Shown here: positions 63,818 to 64,000 of the stretch, piece after piece
How the letters are laid out: the number at the start of each line of letters is the position of its first letter
Numbering within the stretch: the stretch's first letter is position 1
Assembly (NCBI RefSeq): GCF_014650775.1
Contig: NZ_BMVP01000009.1
Location: 1 to 64,000, forward strand
Direction of reading: 5' to 3'
DNA length: 64,000 nucleotides
DNA from: Streptomyces cirratus
GTDB lineage: Bacteria > Actinomycetota > Actinomycetes > Streptomycetales > Streptomycetaceae
Notes under the pieces: generated by a model
What the model saw: only the letters and a program-made list of their open reading frames with translations
Told to the model about the DNA's origin: nothing
Databases searched by the model: none
Program-made: the position numbers and the translations under genes

Positions 63818-64000
63818 TCAGCCCTGCCGGATGACAAGTCTGCCACCCTGCCGCTGGGCCTCGACCCGGCCGGGCAGGTTGATGGCGCCCTGACCGCGCC
63901 ATCCGGTGATGAGTCGGTCGACTTCCTCGATGTGACGGGCGAAGAGCGAACCGGCGGGAGACCCGGCGGCGACCACGGCCCGGCGCAGGACCCGGCGGCG
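63818..64000 (-). CDS. tilS: tRNA(Ile)-lysidine synthase, 3' end (partial)
   Basis: Only the last 60 codons lie in the window, in frame from 64000 to the TGA at 63818. The product ends in EVDRLITGWRGQGAINLPG and VEAQRQGGRLVIRQG, which matches the TilS C-terminus. TilS converts cytidine-34 of tRNA-Ile to lysidine. Position before hpt and ftsH supports the call. The N-terminal PP-loop ATPase is outside the window. Confidence 0.88.
   Translation of the reverse strand, partial: RRRVLRRAVVAAGSPAGSLFARHIEEVDRLITGWRGQGAINLPGRVEAQRQGGRLVIRQG

Overview
The window is a chromosomal segment of a Streptomyces or very close relative. Base composition is very GC-rich with strong third-position GC. GTG starts are common, and gene content and order follow, from memory, the S. 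coelicolor block from about SCO3334 (trpS) to SCO3406 (tilS). Apart from one 180-bp MITE-like insertion and scattered short repeats I see no phage, plasmid, CRISPR array, tRNA gene or transposase. This is core chromosome rather than an accessory island.

Layout. 1-424: the divergent leader and promoter of an rRNA operon, whose 16S gene should lie just left of the window. 425-1617: a tryptophan leader peptide, attenuator and trpS. 1667-5116: proC, an ABC-2 exporter with a perfect 22-bp palindrome over its start codon, a small membrane protein and an SH3-like protein. 5221-10853: a PQQ-propeller Ser/Thr kinase, ilvD, and a sugar isomerase/TetR pair. 10981-14564: a Ppx/GppA phosphatase, a Cys-rich protein, and a membrane protein that joins sigma-like, anti-sigma-like and BACON domains. 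14723-19437: genome maintenance (radA, disA, mutY). 19709-23003: the cell-envelope stress operon sigE-cseA-cseB-cseC, followed by a LamG-like membrane protein and a secreted M23 peptidase. 25436-31753: clpC with a ClgR-type box, a Prim-Pol-like remnant, lsr2, an ArgA-type acetyltransferase, a BlaI-type regulator and small proteins.

32064-37565 is a tightly overlapped five-gene cofactor operon (DUF2520, panC, nadB, nadC, coaX) joining NAD, pantothenate and CoA synthesis. 37674-46870 holds a threonine-aldolase-like enzyme, an ArsR-type regulator, a secreted M28 aminopeptidase, a MidA-type methyltransferase divergent from a NarL-type two-component system, an AhpD-like protein and a bacterial PH-domain pair. 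47390-53890 holds an orphan NuoD, a zinc-ribbon-like small protein, the MITE at the stop codon of a coiled-coil protein, and a divergent osmoprotectant ABC transporter. 53971-57087 holds an envelope esterase divergent from an MprF/LysX-type lysyltransferase. 57180-64000 is the folate block (folP, folB, folK, folE) with ftsH, hpt and the 3' end of tilS.

Recurring themes are envelope stress (SigE system, M23 peptidase, MprF-like protein, esterase, kinase), proteostasis (clpC, ftsH) and cofactor supply. At least 15 genes have a TAnnnT-like box 6-8 nt before the start codon, which predicts leaderless transcripts. The most rewarding places for a second look are the trpS attenuator with its apparently leaderless leader peptide, the sigma/anti-sigma/BACON hybrid protein, the MITE that sits exactly on a stop codon, the orphan palindromic operator at the exporter, the duplicated start of cseC, and the co-location of an orphan NuoD with a MidA-family methyltransferase.
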